Part shown: positions 51,097 through 59,845 of the stretch, piece by piece
Numbering within the stretch: position 1 is the stretch's first letter
Layout of the letters: each line of letters starts with the position of its first letter
Assembly (NCBI GenBank): GCA_026770025.1
Contig: JAMXDE010000036.1
Span: 248,001-312,000, forward strand
Source: Craspedostauros australis
Taxonomy: Eukaryota > Bacillariophyta > Bacillariophyceae > Mastogloiales > Achnanthaceae
DNA length: 64,000 nt
Direction of reading: 5' to 3'
Notes under the pieces: model-generated
Databases searched by the model: none
What the model was told of the DNA's origin: nothing
The model's input: only the letters and a program-made list of their open reading frames with translations
Position numbers and translations under genes: made by a program

Positions 51097-51193
51097 TGTC
51101 ACAGTCTGGCCTATGTCCGTCTGTGCTCGTCTCTCTCACCACAGGAACATCTCATAAATTCTGTGTTTCCCCAATTCACAGTCTCCTCTCACA
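51097..51193 (+). repeat. 3' LTR of Copia element 1
   Basis: Identical to 44,794-44,890. It is preceded by a seven-G polypurine tract and followed by the GCTGT duplication (51,194-51,198). Confidence 0.92.
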
Positions 51194-51198
51194 GCTGT

Positions 51199-51750
51199 AT
51201 CCATGTCTCACATGAGTCCTCTACAACAAACGTATCTGCAGAGTTAGGATTCGGGCGTAGACAGCGCGAATCGGTGGAGGATGCCTCTTGGATCTACCGG
51301 CTTTGGGATAGCCGTGTGATGCAGTTCAAGAGAAGTGTACTGATTGAAGAGTTGTTACTGTAACGATGAGTAGAAGAGTGCTTTGTAGCTAATCCTTGTC
51401 TGTTTATTATGAGTTAGCTTGTAGTGTTAGTAGGGTGAAGAAACGATGCCACACAGCTTGGCGAGACCCTGCACTGATGTACTTGGTTCAGTGCTTGAGG
51501 GTAGATGATCATAACAGTGCCTTGTTCTCCATACATGTAGATACACTGCAGTGTAGATCATGACTCATGTTAGTGACAGTCATGAAGCAGTGGCTGTGAC
51601 TGGAGCTGACCCTCGGATTCCATTGCTCGAGTTGAAGCAGGTTGGATACACATGTCAAGACTACAGCAGTAGTGCAGTATTCATCAGCATGAAGGGAATC
51701 GAGGAATGTTGTAGTAAGAGGATCTGAGGAGCATATAGTTCCCAAGGTGG
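51199..51750. other. Sequence between the two Copia elements
   Basis: About 0.55 kb. A short plus frame ending at 51,363 (ASWIYRLWDSRVMQFKRSVL and a stop) has a protein-like look but no known domain and no start of its own. No gene can be supported. Confidence 0.4.
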
Positions 51751-51756
51751 GGTGTG

Positions 51757-52549
51757 TGTCAGGAATCGGGTGTCATGAAACACGTGATTGCCGCACCTCC
51801 CAAGAGTGAGAAGACAAGTTCCATGAAACACTATATTACCGCACCTCCCACTGTGACATTGTGAACACCAAAATGTGAGGTACATGACAGGGCGAATGGT
51901 ATCCTGAGAAGAATGGTGAATGACAAGTGTGGATCGGATGATGATGACTGTGAAGGGTAATGCAATCATCCAATACACAGTTGCATGTCACACGGGGCTG
52001 CAATGATGCGCTCGTGACCACCATCAGGTACAAGCAAATACAGCCCTCATGTAATGACGAACAAAGAACCGAGGAGTCGGAATATCCCATTACCACGAAG
52101 TACAAAAAGGACCGTGAGAGAACCCTCCGGTGATAATGGATGAAGCTGGTGACGAACCAGCGAAATGCATGTGATAAGGGATGGCTGCCTCAACACAAGA
52201 CATCGTGTGAGAAATCGTGAGAACAACGGTTCAACCGTGAGAACAGTTGTGTCTCTTGTGTTTTGTGAAAAACACGAAGATGACGATCCGACCGAGTGAA
52301 TCGAATCGGTGATGCCTGTGAATCAACCATGTCTACGATGATGAATCTATCAGAGGAAAGACAGGGTGAATTCACGAGATGGGCAACCTTGCAAGATGAA
52401 TGCATGGTAGATGAGCAGATGCAACCATGAGGATTGCAGCAGGAGATCGATCATCAAGATGAAAGAGCAATGAAGAGCTCACAGTTCGAAAGAGTAGATT
52501 CTAATAACGATTAGTCTTCTACTACTAACACCACCCCGGATTTCCAACA
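51757..52549 (+). repeat. 5' LTR of Copia element 2
   Basis: 793 bp, starts TGTCAGGAATCGGGTGTCAT and ends CCCCGGATTTCCAACA. It contains the palindrome ACGGTTCAACCGT (52,226-52,238). Short frames read on its minus strand occur identically in the other LTR and are not genes. Confidence 0.93.
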
Positions 52550-52562
52550 CGTTTCGAAACGT
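52549..52562. repeat. 14-bp palindrome at the LTR/internal junction of element 2
   Basis: ACGTTTCGAAACGT is a perfect palindrome starting at the last base of the 5' LTR, in the place of the expected minus-strand primer-binding site. A tRNA-3'-end complement (TGG...) is not seen. Confidence 0.6.
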
Positions 52563-52622
52563 TTTAGATTGAAATCCTACGTTTCACCCCGCACCATCAA
52601 GCCATCATCCACCATCATCATC

Positions 52623-55600
52623 ATGAGTACCATCAACGCCAAAACCGACCGCCTCCTGGTGGTCTACTTCGACGGCAAGAAGGAGAACTGGAAGTTCTGG
52701 CTGGCCAAGTTCCTCTCTCGTGCTAACCGCAAGGGTTACAGAGACATGTTCTTGATGGCCTACTCTGAGGTGGAAGTGAAAGCTCCTTCTGAGGTCACCG
52801 AAGGCCTGGTCCCAACCATCAAGACCAAGGCAGGTACCAAGCTCAAACCCGGCACCAAGGCGAGCGGCAAGGCAAGCGCCAAGCCGAGCGCTGCGGACCT
52901 GGCCGAGTACAAGGAAGCGATGGCGAAGTACGCCTACGAAGAACTGACCTTGGCTATTAGCCATGATTCGAAGGAAGGCAAAGTTGCCTTCGAGGCGGTG
53001 TGGGGATGCAAGAGCATGCTGAACGGGGGAGGAGACCCTCGTGCAGCTTGGGTGGCTCTTGAGCGCATCTATGAGCAGCGCACTGCGCCTATGAAGGCAA
53101 AGTTGCTGGCGGAGCTCAATGGGATGCGGCTGAAGAAGGGAGAGAATCCGGATCTCTTCCTGACGGACATGGAGGTCCTTCGAAACCGACTGATCGACCT
53201 GAAGGTGATCGTCGATGTGGAGCAATTCAACATGCTCGTCCTCAACGCACTCGGCCGCGAGTACGAGATGGATGTGAAGTTGCTCGAACTCAAGTTCCTA
53301 GGAAAGGAACGAGAGATGACTGTGGGGGACATCCGCGAAGCCGTGAGCCTCACCTACGACCGCCACCATCTCAAACATGGTTATAAGCGCGCAGGCAACA
53401 ACGGTAGCGAAGAGTTCGCACTGATTGGAGTTGGCCAGTTCAAGGGAAACTGTCGCAACTGTGGCGCCTACGGGCACAAGAAGGCAGACTGTCGTGCGCC
53501 AGCCAAGGGCGGCAACAACAAAAAGAGGGGCGGTGGTGCCAAGAAACAAGGCCACCACGCCAACGCCAAAGGCGGACTCAAGAAGGTGCAGTTCGACGGC
53601 AAGTGCAACTACTGCGGAAAGGCAGGGCACAAGATCCTTCAGTGCTTTAAGCTGAAGGCAGCGATGAAAGACGCAGAAAGTGCCAATGTGGCAATGGATG
53701 GCGACGATGCGATGGATGATATGGCGCTCATCATCGCGGACGGAGACTTCGTCGAAATCAACGATCACAACGAGATCATGATCGATAGCGACGACGAGGA
53801 CGACATCGTGGAGTTCATGGGAACATTCCCTCCGGCTCCAAGAGCCGAGTCGCCAACCAACGACAGCAAGGTTGATATCCTCGAGCTCATGAGTGAAGAC
53901 CTGATTGAGTACGATGTCATCGATGAGATCATCGCGGACAATGAAGAGATTGCGATGCCTGGAATGGACTTCGATGATGCGCCGACTACGCGTGGAAGAG
54001 GAACGACAGTGGCTCGCACTGGTAACCCCATCGATCGCTTCTTGCGTGAAGAGGTCGACCGCGCATGTGAGGGAAGCAGAATGGACGCATGGTGCCCACT
54101 CTGTCTCACTCGCGGAGCGATGTACTCATGGTGCACGGATTGCACCGAGTATAATCCATTCAAGATCCGCACCCTCTGGGGAGATGACACTTTCCCACCG
54201 AGCACTGAAGCCGAGATTGCTCGCCGCCGCGAGATCCTTGGTCGATTCGGATCAGTGGAGGACGCCTTAAGGGTCTCCCTATCCAACGTATTGGAGGCGA
54301 ACGATGTGCGCTTCAATGTGGCGCTTCTATGCTACGACGTAAGAAAGGCGACCATCGAGACAGGAGCACAGTGTATGGGCGCTCGTGAGCTCTACTACAT
54401 GCTCACGCAAATCGGCATCAACGGAATGTTCGATGTGTCATGCAAGCTCGTGATGATTAATGAGCTACTCGAAGAAAGGCAACTCCCACTCCTCCCAAAT
54501 CACCTGATCGCAAGAATGAGCAAAATGTCAGCTCAGCGACTCATGTGGATGTACAACTGGGAAGATACTGAAGTCCGAAATGGATTGGAGTGTCGCGAAT
54601 TGCCAAAGAAGGGACCCCGTGTGGGGAGTCCGCAATACCGACTGGAGATGGCGGACCACATCGCGATGGCTACTCGAGGCTATGACTTGGCCATGGTGGT
54701 CGGGGACCTCGAGGCGAGAAGCAGCAGCCGCAAGCTCATCGCGCCAGACCAGCATGAAGCAAACACATGGTTGGGTGACACTGGTGCATCATGCCACCTC
54801 ACGAATAACGACGAGGGCATGACTAACGTACGTCTCTCTAATTTCTCGGTGAAGGTCGGAAGCGGTAAATTCTTGCGTGCCACCAAGGTCGGAGATTTAC
54901 GCATGAAAGTGTTGCAGAAGGACGGCAAGAACGCCATCATCATCCTGAAGGGAGTGAGGTACGTGCCGAAGCTTTGGGTGAATCTCCTCAGCATCGGTAA
55001 AGCACTCCAGAATGGGTTCGACATCAGTAACAAAGGTGTCATCATCGCATTGGAGAAGCATGGACAGCGCATCCGGTTTGACCGGATCATGGCAACGCAC
55101 AGTGGCTTTGTGTTGGGTGTGAACATGGTTCCAGTCCCCAAAGACGAAGAGATGGCGAACATCGGATTCGACACAAAGAAGCCCATGGATGTGAATAAGT
55201 TGCATAAGATGCTAGGCCACGTTGACTCTTACACGATCTCCAGGACGGCGAGACACTATGGATGGAACGTCACAGGAACGCTCAATCCCTGCGAGGATTG
55301 CGCAATCGGGAAGGCAAGACAGAAAGGCCTGACCAAAACTCTTCAACCACGAGCGAAGCAAGTTGGCGAACGACTCTTCATGGATACCTCAAGTGTCCAA
55401 GCGACAAGCTTCAGTCACGGAAAGTACTGGCTGCTGGTCATCGATGACTACAGTGATCACTGCTGGAGCTACTTCGTGAAAGAGAAAGGCGAAGTCGGAT
55501 CCAAGCTGATGTCGTTGTTGAAATGGCTCTTGGGCAATCAACAAGTGACAGTGAAAAATATCAGATGTGACAATGCTGGCGAAAATTACGGCGCGGAGAA

Positions 55601-58295
55601 ACTACTGTTGAAGGCAGGGTTCGCCCCAACATTCGAATACACCGCGGCATCAACACCACAGCAGAATGGAAGAGTGGAACGGAAATTTGCGGTACTGTAT
55701 GGTAAGGTCAGGTCAATGTTGAACCAGGCACACCTACCAAGACAGCTACGCGGCAAGCTATGGGCAGAGGCAGCAAGGAACGCAACGCAGATTGAGAACA
55801 TCATCGAGACTAAATCAAGGGAACCTGCGTGCCTATTGCTCAATGGGAAAATCCCAACCTACGCGCAAGGACTGCGTGTATTTGGGGAGATCGGAATGGT
55901 TTTTATCGGCAGTCGCACTATCAAGGCGAAACTAGATGACAGATCCAAACCAGCCATGTTCGTTGGATACGGACAGTCTCATGCGAGTGGTGTGTACCGC
56001 ATGATGAATCTGGCAACTACGAGGGTCCTGATCACCAGAGACGTGACATGGATGAACCAGTCGTATGGGCAATTCAAGGGTATTGAGAATGCCAACAGGA
56101 CACAGTGGGTGGACCTGGAAGACGACGACTTCGATGCCGGAGCAGCACTCCGTAATACGAAGGTGACTTGGGAACGTGATACGGATATCGCGAGGAAAGC
56201 GAAGGCCGCATCAGCTGACAAGAGTAGAGAGTCCGGAATAGACCACGATGATACTGAAGATCATACTCGAGAGCAAGATGAATTGCTACCTGGCCAAGGG
56301 GACGAACCATCGGACGATGAAGACGACGATGAATCCGGAAGGGACGAAGAACGAGTGACTTGGAGGCAAGTGGCTGAAGGCAAACACCTCGAGTACTCTC
56401 CCATCAGACCAGTGGCAAGGATGTCACGGATGCTACGCGATTTGGCACCGCACAACAACCCGCCAGGATATGAATCCGACTCAGAGTCAGGCAGTGGGAA
56501 CGATGAACCAGCTGAGGTAGTTGAGACGACCCCTGCAACCGCTGAAGAACGGGACTTCCATACGAACTTATCCATGTTCAATCGAGATGTGGCCAGTATG
56601 ATGATTGACACCACACAAGGAAGGATGAGACTGGATGACTTCATTACGGCAAGCCAACGGGTCGAGAGAGAGAAATGGGATGAGATGTCCGAGCATGCAT
56701 ACACGGCTATGATGCTGGACCCCACGACATTCGAAGAATGCTGGGACCATGCAGATCCAGCAAAGCGAAGGAAATGGCGGGAGGCCATCAATAAAGAGTT
56801 CTACGACATGACGAGACGAGGAGTCTGGCAGAAGATCAAGAAGAACGAGATGCCGAGGGATCGGCGATGTGTGAAGACAAAATGGGTCTTCAAGGAGAAG
56901 AGGAACGGCGTCTTTCGAGCCAGGTTGGTTGCTTGTGGATACTCGCAGATTGCTGGAGTGGATTTCTCCGCTCACCATGCGCCCGTGATCCATGATGCAA
57001 CATACCGTGTGATGCTCACTATGAAGATGCTGTTGAAGACCGACAGCATTATCATCGACTTTGAGACTGCTTTCCTACATGGAGAACTCGAGGAGGAGAT
57101 CTACATGCAGTGTCCCAAAGGAATGGAACACGAACCGGATGAATGCCTGCTGCTGAAAAAGACCATCTACGGGTTGGTTCAGAGCGCAAGGCAGTGGAAT
57201 AAGAAGCTTGTGGACATCCTGATCAAGCTTGGCTTCCAGCAGAGCAAGGTGTACCCATGCCTGCTAATTCGAAATCGGGAAGGGAACCTCGTCCTCATCG
57301 GGACGTATGTCGATGATTGCCTGTGCATCGGAAGCACACGCGACCTGAAGCAATTGGTGAAGGACATCAAGCGCGAACGATTCGGAATCAAGATCGAGAA
57401 TGGTCTCGAGGACTACTTGAGCTGCCGCATCGAATTCAACAAGAGCGAAACCAACTGCTGGGTGAACCAGCCGCACATCATCAAAAATATCACGGATACA
57501 TTCAAGAGCGACGTGATGAAGCTTCAGAGATATGGAACCCCAGGGACACCAGGTCAAGGGATCCAGAGAAACAGTGAAGCACCCAAAGTCGATAAGGATC
57601 GACACAGCAGATACCGCAGCGGAGTGGGTATGCTGCTATACCTGGTGAAGCATTCGAGACCAGACATCGCGAATGCAGTCCGAGAGCTTACGAAGGTGTT
57701 GGATGGACCAACGGCCGCAGCATACAAGGAGATGCTGAGAGTAATGAAGTTCGTGTCGGACACGAGAGACTACGGATTAAGGATGGAACCGAATCCACTG
57801 AGGAACAACGAATGGAAGATTGTGGTGTACACCGACAGTGAATTTGCCGGGGACAAGGACAACCGCATCAGCGTTGGAGGACATTTGGTCCTACTGCAAG
57901 GAGTGCCTATCATCTGGAGATCGAAGGCACAACGCAGCGTGACATTGAGCTCGACCAAGGCCGAGTATGTCGCATTGTCAGAAGCTGGAAAGGAGATCCG
58001 CTTTCTGACACAACTGATGGAGGACATCGGGTTAAAGATGCAGAGGCCTGCAGACGTGATGGTCGATAACGTGGGAGCGATCTTCATCGCAACCAACCCA
58101 TCGACATCAGCGAGGACGAGACACATTGACGTGCGCAACCACTTCATCAGAGAATTGATTGCGAACAAGGAGGCAAGGGCTCGTTTCGTGAAGTCAGAAG
58201 ATAACATTTCTGACGGGTTCACAAAGAATACAAAGAAGGAGATCTACGATCGGCACAAGGGGAGTATCATTCAGCCCAGATCGGCATTGGACTGA
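52623..58295 (+). CDS. Gag-Pol polyprotein of Copia element 2
   Basis: 1,890 residues from ATG 52623 (the frame also opens at a TTG at 52569), no internal stop. Gag: a helical N-terminus, then two zinc knuckles, CRNCGAYGHKKADC (about 276) and CNYCGKAGHKILQC (about 328). An unusual ~340-residue segment follows: acidic (IDSDDEDDIVEF), then CPLCLTRGAMYSWCTDC (about 491-507), a possible zinc site. Protease LGDTGASCHL is near 717. Pre-integrase zinc site HKMLGHVDS to CEDCAIGKA (about 861-900). Integrase DDE: FMDTSS (about 920), RCDNAGEN (about 981), QNGRVERK (about 1017). Reverse transcriptase about 1418-1620, with GTYVDDCLCIG near 1561. RNase H about 1735-1872: VYTDSEFAGD, LSSTKAEYVA, VDNVGA. All catalytic residues are present. 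Confidence 0.96.
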   Translation: MSTINAKTDRLLVVYFDGKKENWKFWLAKFLSRANRKGYRDMFLMAYSEVEVKAPSEVTEGLVPTIKTKAGTKLKPGTKASGKASAKPSAADLAEYKEAMAKYAYEELTLAISHDSKEGKVAFEAVWGCKSMLNGGGDPRAAWVALERIYEQRTAPMKAKLLAELNGMRLKKGENPDLFLTDMEVLRNRLIDLKVIVDVEQFNMLVLNALGREYEMDVKLLELKFLGKEREMTVGDIREAVSLTYDRHHLKHGYKRAGNNGSEEFALIGVGQFKGNCRNCGAYGHKKADCRAPAKGGNNKKRGGGAKKQGHHANAKGGLKKVQFDGKCNYCGKAGHKILQCFKLKAAMKDAESANVAMDGDDAMDDMALIIADGDFVEINDHNEIMIDSDDEDDIVEFMGTFPPAPRAESPTNDSKVDILELMSEDLIEYDVIDEIIADNEEIAMPGMDFDDAPTTRGRGTTVARTGNPIDRFLREEVDRACEGSRMDAWCPLCLTRGAMYSWCTDCTEYNPFKIRTLWGDDTFPPSTEAEIARRREILGRFGSVEDALRVSLSNVLEANDVRFNVALLCYDVRKATIETGAQCMGARELYYMLTQIGINGMFDVSCKLVMINELLEERQLPLLPNHLIARMSKMSAQRLMWMYNWEDTEVRNGLECRELPKKGPRVGSPQYRLEMADHIAMATRGYDLAMVVGDLEARSSSRKLIAPDQHEANTWLGDTGASCHLTNNDEGMTNVRLSNFSVKVGSGKFLRATKVGDLRMKVLQKDGKNAIIILKGVRYVPKLWVNLLSIGKALQNGFDISNKGVIIALEKHGQRIRFDRIMATHSGFVLGVNMVPVPKDEEMANIGFDTKKPMDVNKLHKMLGHVDSYTISRTARHYGWNVTGTLNPCEDCAIGKARQKGLTKTLQPRAKQVGERLFMDTSSVQATSFSHGKYWLLVIDDYSDHCWSYFVKEKGEVGSKLMSLLKWLLGNQQVTVKNIRCDNAGENYGAEKLLLKAGFAPTFEYTAASTPQQNGRVERKFAVLYGKVRSMLNQAHLPRQLRGKLWAEAARNATQIENIIETKSREPACLLLNGKIPTYAQGLRVFGEIGMVFIGSRTIKAKLDDRSKPAMFVGYGQSHASGVYRMMNLATTRVLITRDVTWMNQSYGQFKGIENANRTQWVDLEDDDFDAGAALRNTKVTWERDTDIARKAKAASADKSRESGIDHDDTEDHTREQDELLPGQGDEPSDDEDDDESGRDEERVTWRQVAEGKHLEYSPIRPVARMSRMLRDLAPHNNPPGYESDSESGSGNDEPAEVVETTPATAEERDFHTNLSMFNRDVASMMIDTTQGRMRLDDFITASQRVEREKWDEMSEHAYTAMMLDPTTFEECWDHADPAKRRKWREAINKEFYDMTRRGVWQKIKKNEMPRDRRCVKTKWVFKEKRNGVFRARLVACGYSQIAGVDFSAHHAPVIHDATYRVMLTMKMLLKTDSIIIDFETAFLHGELEEEIYMQCPKGMEHEPDECLLLKKTIYGLVQSARQWNKKLVDILIKLGFQQSKVYPCLLIRNREGNLVLIGTYVDDCLCIGSTRDLKQLVKDIKRERFGIKIENGLEDYLSCRIEFNKSETNCWVNQPHIIKNITDTFKSDVMKLQRYGTPGTPGQGIQRNSEAPKVDKDRHSRYRSGVGMLLYLVKHSRPDIANAVRELTKVLDGPTAAAYKEMLRVMKFVSDTRDYGLRMEPNPLRNNEWKIVVYTDSEFAGDKDNRISVGGHLVLLQGVPIIWRSKAQRSVTLSSTKAEYVALSEAGKEIRFLTQLMEDIGLKMQRPADVMVDNVGAIFIATNPSTSARTRHIDVRNHFIRELIANKEARARFVKSEDNISDGFTKNTKKEIYDRHKGSIIQPRSALD

Positions 58296-58333
58296 ACATG
58301 GTGGATGATATGGTCGGAACGGCAATGGAAGGG

Positions 58334-59126
58334 TGTCAGGAATCGGGTGTCATGAAACACGTGATTGCCGCACCTCCCAAGAGTGAGAAGACAAGTTCCA
58401 TGAAACACTATATTACCGCACCTCCCACTGTGACATTGTGAACACCAAAATGTGAGGTACATGACAGGGCGAATGGTATCCTGAGAAGAATGGTGAATGA
58501 CAAGTGTGGATCGGATGATGATGACTGTGAAGGGTAATGCAATCATCCAATACACAGTTGCATGTCACACGGGGCTGCAATGATGCGCTCGTGACCACCA
58601 TCAGGTACAAGCAAATACAGCCCTCATGTAATGACGAACAAAGAACCGAGGAGTCGGAATATCCCATTACCACGAAGTACAAAAAGGACCGTGAGAGAAC
58701 CCTCCGGTGATAATGGATGAAGCTGGTGACGAACCAGCGAAATGCATGTGATAAGGGATGGCTGCCTCAACACAAGACATCGTGTGAGAAATCGTGAGAA
58801 CAACGGTTCAACCGTGAGAACAGTTGTGTCTCTTGTGTTTTGTGAAAAACACGAAGATGACGATCCGACCGAGTGAATCGAATCGGTGATGCCTGTGAAT
58901 CAACCATGTCTACGATGATGAATCTATCAGAGGAAAGACAGGGTGAATTCACGAGATGGGCAACCTTGCAAGATGAATGCATGGTAGATGAGCAGATGCA
59001 ACCATGAGGATTGCAGCAGGAGATCGATCATCAAGATGAAAGAGCAATGAAGAGCTCACAGTTCGAAAGAGTAGATTCTAATAACGATTAGTCTTCTACT
59101 ACTAACACCACCCCGGATTTCCAACA
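58334..59126 (+). repeat. 3' LTR of Copia element 2
   Basis: 793 bp, equal in length to the 5' LTR and with no difference found by eye. It starts right after AATGGAAGGG and is followed by GGTGTG. Confidence 0.93.
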
Positions 59127-59132
59127 GGTGTG

Positions 59133-59845
59133 AGTCAGGTCGGTCATGCTTGAGTCATGATGGATTCGTGAATGGAGGAGAGAAAGGAGGAGAAAAGATT
59201 TGGTGGTCAATCAAGTCGAAAGATTTCGCGCCAAAACAAGAATTTCTCCCATCGGGTTGATACCATGTCCGGTAATAGTCTGTCCCTCATTGAATCTCAA
59301 CTGTCTCCAATTAAATCTAGAGAGAGGATCAACTGGATGACAACACGCGAACATGTCAGCAAGGACGAACAACCCTCGCGGTTCGCCTCCTTGGGGATGA
59401 TCTCTCCTTGGTGACCTTTCGTTTGGGGTGCTCTATGCTATGATCTGCTATGATCCGCACATACTCGTGCACGGCACAAGAACTTGTCACGCAACCATTC
59501 GACATCATTCACGTCCCCCGCTCACACGAGCTACGAGCACTCGTCGATCCACCGATGGAAGGCCAAGTCCGAAATGAAATGCATTCAACCCTGTCTCAGC
59601 GAAGTGGGGCTTGTTCCATGGTTCGAAGGCAACAAAAAGGAGCCGCAGGGCAGGCTTTGGCGGCGTCCGACCACGATGGTTTGTGTCACTCGTGTTGCAA
59701 CTGCTGTCATGACCATTACTATTCCCTATTATATTTCCAAACTCCAATTACCGTTGCCATCATTCTACTATTCTGCGTGCTGATTCCTCAATCTGCGAAA
59801 AGCGCAAGGAAGATAGATCACCTCCACCGAATGTTCACACGTGGC
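59133..59845. other. Intergenic region before ATPase copy B
   Basis: No gene. From about 59,416 it is homologous to the sequence from 36,916 and forms the 3' flank of ATPase copy B. A ~60-bp patch near 59,710-59,770 has diverged more than the rest. Confidence 0.5.

Larger units (their letters stand above)
44794..51193 (+). mobile_element. Ty1/Copia LTR retrotransposon, element 1 (6,400 bp)
   Basis: Bounded by two identical 97-bp LTRs (TG...CA) and a GCTGT target duplication. Inside, in order: leader with a 16-A run (45,015-45,030), gag (45,065-46,967, with a frame break), pol (47,009-51,025: protease, integrase, reverse transcriptase, RNase H) and a G-rich polypurine tract (GGGGGGG, 51,090-51,096) directly before the 3' LTR. 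Integrase before reverse transcriptase defines Copia order. No sequence after the 5' LTR starts with TGG as expected for a tRNA 3'-end primer site. Identical LTRs suggest recent insertion, although 97 bp is too short to date well. Confidence 0.93.
51757..59126 (+). mobile_element. Ty1/Copia LTR retrotransposon, element 2 (7,370 bp), apparently intact
   Basis: Two 793-bp LTRs (51,757-52,549 and 58,334-59,126), TG...CA, enclose a single uninterrupted gag-pol frame (52,623-58,295). The flanks are GGTGTG on both sides (51,751-51,756 and 59,127-59,132), a six-base duplication where five is usual; one base may be chance. The polypurine tract is AATGGAAGGG, just before the 3' LTR. Directly after the 5' LTR, where a primer site should lie, is a 14-bp palindrome instead. 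By eye I found no difference between the LTRs, so insertion is recent and the element may be active. Confidence 0.93.

Noticed and set aside
52128-52170. Hammerhead-ribozyme-like motif in the element 2 LTR (GGATGA, stem GCTGGT/ACCAGC, then GAAA)
   Set aside because: The stem II and GAAA parts fit, but the CUGAUGA core has two mismatches and an extra A before the stem, and I could not find convincing stems I and III. A covariance-model search would decide.
51836-52405. Minus-strand frames within the LTRs of element 2 (89 and 71 codons), repeated in both LTRs
   Set aside because: They are repeated because the LTRs are identical; no domain is present and LTRs are non-coding in this family.
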